NCBI RefSeq assembly: GCF_009834785.1
Contig: NZ_WUYX01000044.1
Span: 53,435 to 117,434, forward strand
Reading direction: 5' to 3'
Origin: Natronorubrum halalkaliphilum
GTDB lineage: Archaea; Halobacteriota; Halobacteria; Halobacteriales; Natrialbaceae
Length of the DNA: 64,000 nucleotides
The translations under genes and the position numbers were made by a program. Shown here one piece after another: positions 62,227-64,000 of the stretch. Each line of letters opens with the position of its first letter. Positions within the stretch are counted from its first letter, which is position 1. Below the pieces are notes generated by a model. It was not told the DNA's origin. It saw only the letters and a program-made list of their open reading frames with translations, and searched no databases.

Positions 62227-62961
62227 ATGGAGTCACACCCCCCAACCGCGATCGAGCCGCCAGCGAACGTCTTGTTCGTGCAGGAAACGCACTGTGAGTC
62301 CGCCGCCTGCGATGAACTCTGTCACGAGGACGGACCCACGGCTGCGCTCACCGTCAGCTTCGCGGACGGCCAGCCGGACCAGCCGGACCACCCCGAACCA
62401 GCGGCGGTATCGGGGAAAGTCGGCCTATTGACGATCGGGACCCTCCTCAACGGTGGCGAGGGGTCAGACCCAGATGCAGACCGGGACCCCGACTTCGACG
62501 ACCCAATCGTCGTCGACTCGGTCCGCGACCCGTCCGACATCTCCGAGATCGGCGTGGCTATCAGCCGATTCTGTAAACACTGGTCGGACGACGGCGAGCA
62601 GATCACGGTCTGTTTCGACTCGCTCGATGCCCTCCTCCGCGGGACACCCCCCAAGAAGGTCTTCCAGTTCGCGCACGTCCTCACCGACCGACTCGAGAGC
62701 GCCGAGGCCTACGCGCACTTCCATTTCGATCCGACACACCACGACGAGCGAATCATCTCCACGTTCGGAACGATCTTCGACACCGTCGTCACCGACGAGA
62801 GCATCGACGAGCCGCTCCCCGAAGCGACCGACGAAGAGGTCGAACGACTCCTCGCGGAGTGGACCGACGAGCCAGCAGCGGAGATCGAGCCAACAGTTCC
62901 AACCCCGGAGCCAGCCAGCGAAGCGACCGACGAAGAGATCGCACAGCGACTCGAGAAGTAG
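62227..62961 (+). CDS. degenerate KaiC-like protein, second copy (DUF7504-like)
   Basis: 244 residues. Residues about 95-195 show the same pattern as the protein at 5282: ISEIGVAISRFC, ITVCFDSLDALLRG (Walker B-like), VFQFAHVLTDRLESAEAYAHFHFDP, TIFDTVV. No Walker A. Acidic N-terminal linker and a C-terminal extension with two copies of EATDEE. Stand-alone gene; no CHAT gene lies beside it in this window. Function unknown. Confidence 0.7.
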   Translation: MESHPPTAIEPPANVLFVQETHCESAACDELCHEDGPTAALTVSFADGQPDQPDHPEPAAVSGKVGLLTIGTLLNGGEGSDPDADRDPDFDDPIVVDSVRDPSDISEIGVAISRFCKHWSDDGEQITVCFDSLDALLRGTPPKKVFQFAHVLTDRLESAEAYAHFHFDPTHHDERIISTFGTIFDTVVTDESIDEPLPEATDEEVERLLAEWTDEPAAEIEPTVPTPEPASEATDEEIAQRLEK

Positions 62962-63040
62962 CGGGCGCGTTACCGATCGACCTACGGGAACGGAAGCCGG
63001 GTTGCCGACGACGGGAGTGCTACGGAAGTGACGAGAGCAA

Positions 63041-63295
63041 TTAGGGGACGAAGGCGACGCCCAGCAGGGCGAGCAGGAGGACTATGATCGAGCCGGGAAC
63101 GCCGCCGAGTGCGACGATAACGAGAACGATCGGCGTGATCGCTACCGAGAAGCCGAACACGGCCTGTGCGAGAAACAACACCACCAGTCCGACGACCGCG
63201 TTGATGATGAAGGGGCTGACCGCACGGATGAGGCTTGCAGCAACGAGGACGCCGACGAGAACGAGGATCAACAGCAGGATTTCGATGCCGGTCAT
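63041..63295 (-). CDS. BofA-like membrane protein (84 aa)
   Basis: Three hydrophobic segments (about 4-24, 29-50, 56-80) in 84 residues. It matches the pattern of archaeal proteins annotated as pro-sigmaK processing inhibitor BofA family (GVLVAASLIRAVSPFIINAVVGLVVLFLA). Since archaea have no sigma factors, the role must differ; the site-2 protease at 51206 would be a thinkable partner, but nothing in the sequence shows it. Confidence 0.75.
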   Translation of the reverse strand: MTGIEILLLILVLVGVLVAASLIRAVSPFIINAVVGLVVLFLAQAVFGFSVAITPIVLVIVALGGVPGSIIVLLLALLGVAFVP

Positions 63296-63380
63296 ACGGG
63301 CGGCGATATCACGTCGACTGACAAAATCGTTCGGTTCGTAACGAAACCCTTTATGCAGTCCACCCGTAAGAGGGAGGTAC

Positions 63381-63453
63381 GGGATCGTGGGTTAGCTTGG
63401 TATACTTCGGGCCTTGGGTGCCCGTGACCCCGGTTCAAATCCGGGCGATCCCA
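63381..63453 (+). tRNA. tRNA-Pro (TGG)
   Basis: Acceptor GGGATCG pairs with CGATCCC, anticodon stem CGGGC/GCCCG with loop CTTGGGT (anticodon TGG), T-arm CCGGTTCAAATCCGG. 73 bases, discriminator A, no intron or encoded CCA. A CTTTATGC box about 30 bases upstream is its likely promoter. Confidence 0.96.
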
Positions 63454-63465
63454 TACTGTATAAAA

Positions 63466-63492
63466 GTGAAGCGGCGCGTTTTGCCGCTTCAC
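63466..63492. terminator. hairpin behind tRNA-Pro
   Basis: A 10-base perfect stem GTGAAGCGGC/GCCGCTTCAC with the loop GCGTTTT starts 13 bases after the tRNA. It could end transcription of the tRNA or mark the end of an integrated element. Confidence 0.5.
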
Positions 63493-63541
63493 TCCCACCG
63501 TTCTCACACCATCCAGCGACCGCTTTCTGGAGGTGGTCGGC

Positions 63542-63775
63542 GTGACGATCGCGCCGTGGCCGTCGGCCAGCAACGAAACGACGTGCCATCACTGCGGAGC
63601 GTACGTCTCGGACCAGTTCTGTCGAGTTTACGGTGACAACAACGATCAGGTTCACCGCTGCGGTGAGTGTGACAGCTACCGGCGGCTGACTCGAGGCTCC
63701 GCTGCTGGGGTCACGCTCTCGATTCCCGATCCGGAGACCGACAGTGGTCACCACGGAGGTGAGGCCGATGTCTGA
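63542..63775 (+). CDS. small zinc-finger protein (DUF7563-like)
   Basis: 77 residues from GTG 63542 with GGAGG about ten bases before it; a second GTG nine bases earlier is possible. Zinc site: CHHCGAYVSDQFCRVYGDNNDQVHRCGECDSYRRL, followed by GSAAG. I recall this as DUF7563, very frequent in haloarchaeal proviruses and plasmids. Its stop overlaps the start of the next gene. Probably a nucleic-acid binding regulator. Confidence 0.75.
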   Translation: MTIAPWPSASNETTCHHCGAYVSDQFCRVYGDNNDQVHRCGECDSYRRLTRGSAAGVTLSIPDPETDSGHHGGEADV

Positions 63776-64000
63776 GTTCGTCCGGGCGAGTCAGCTGTAC
63801 CTCGTCGAGAGTCGGACGCCCATCGCCCATCCGGCCCATCAAGCGACCGACGACGACGTAGCGCGGGCGCTCGAGCAGCGAGAGGTTCGAGCCGACGGCG
63901 GACAGTCCTCGAGCGGAACTGAACGCACCGCCGAGGCGACTCTCCACACCAACATCGGGCGAGACGGGGTTATCGTAGAGTGTCGTCCTGTTGGTCAAGA
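63768..64000 (+). CDS. partial gene at window end, unknown
   Basis: ATG inside the end of the DUF7563-like gene (8-base overlap) opens a frame MSEFVRASQLYLVESRTPIAH that runs out of the window. It is acidic with no recognised motif in the visible 77 residues. Translational coupling with the zinc-finger gene is likely. Confidence 0.6.
   Translation, partial: MSEFVRASQLYLVESRTPIAHPAHQATDDDVARALEQREVRADGGQSSSGTERTAEATLHTNIGRDGVIVECRPVGQ

Noticed and set aside
1..64000. CRISPR array or rRNA genes
   Set aside because: No regularly spaced direct repeats of 24-40 bases and no rRNA-like conserved blocks were seen; the tandem tract at 26321 has units too short for CRISPR.

Overview
The window reads as chromosomal DNA of a halophilic archaeon (class Halobacteria, most likely the Natrialbales/Natrialbaceae side; this placement is inference). 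Reasons: proteins are very acidic and Asp/Glu-rich, base composition is GC-rich with many CTCGAG words, RNA polymerase genes are split in the archaeal way (B''/B' and A'/A''), starts are often leaderless with a TATA-like box about 25-35 bases upstream, and many genes belong to families known only from haloarchaea (HalX, Bat-type HTH_10 regulators, DUF7503/DUF7504-type proteins, HVO_0476-type zinc proteins).

Layout. 1-4.1 kb: a small membrane protein, serS and (reverse) elongation factor 2. 4.3-11.3 kb: a HExxH protein followed by a block of genes that separates EF-2 from the rest of the str/rpo operon. The block holds a degenerate KaiC-like protein, two tandem paralogous 690-residue proteins with a caspase-like CHAT His/Cys pair, a 42-residue membrane peptide and a HalX protein with a damaged receiver domain. 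11.5-21.0 kb (reverse): the core operon rpoH-rpoB2-rpoB1-rpoA1-rpoA2-nusA-rps12-rps7. 21.3-22.8 kb: a 179-base direct duplication carrying two tRNA-Asp genes, a tRNA 3'-end relic, a MITE and a PD-(D/E)XK nuclease-like gene. 22.9-31.1 kb: a Bat-type regulator, two PIMT-like methyltransferases, a zinc protein, an M23 peptidase, a winged-helix regulator and an M29-type aminopeptidase. 31.2-34.6 kb: PAP2 phosphatase and two paralogous RCK_C/TrkA_C membrane proteins.

34.6-46.4 kb is a surface-structure region: a GLUG/CARDB adhesin with a sortable C-terminus and a pilin-like anchored protein face, across a divergent promoter, an operon of HerA-like ATPase, coiled-coil protein, small anchored protein, PilB-like ATPase and PilC-like membrane protein; two MinD-type ATPases follow. 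46.5-64 kb is mixed housekeeping: type II GAPDH, Hsp20, RimK-like ligase, ribosomal protein L10e/uL16, site-2 protease with CBS domains, ABC-2 exporter, CurA-like reductase, beta carbonic anhydrase, cold shock protein, cupin, a quinone-reductase/UbiA fusion, a haloarchaeal helicase, a second DUF7504-like protein, BofA-like protein and tRNA-Pro. After tRNA-Pro two small genes of the kind found in haloarchaeal integrated elements begin, so the right edge may be an element boundary.

Two families of short palindromic/terminal-inverted repeats recur between genes: an 86/207-base CTATAGTA-ended MITE and an 82-base ATACGG-ended palindrome usually just behind stop codons. The most promising undescribed system is the CHAT/DUF7503/DUF7504/HalX block.
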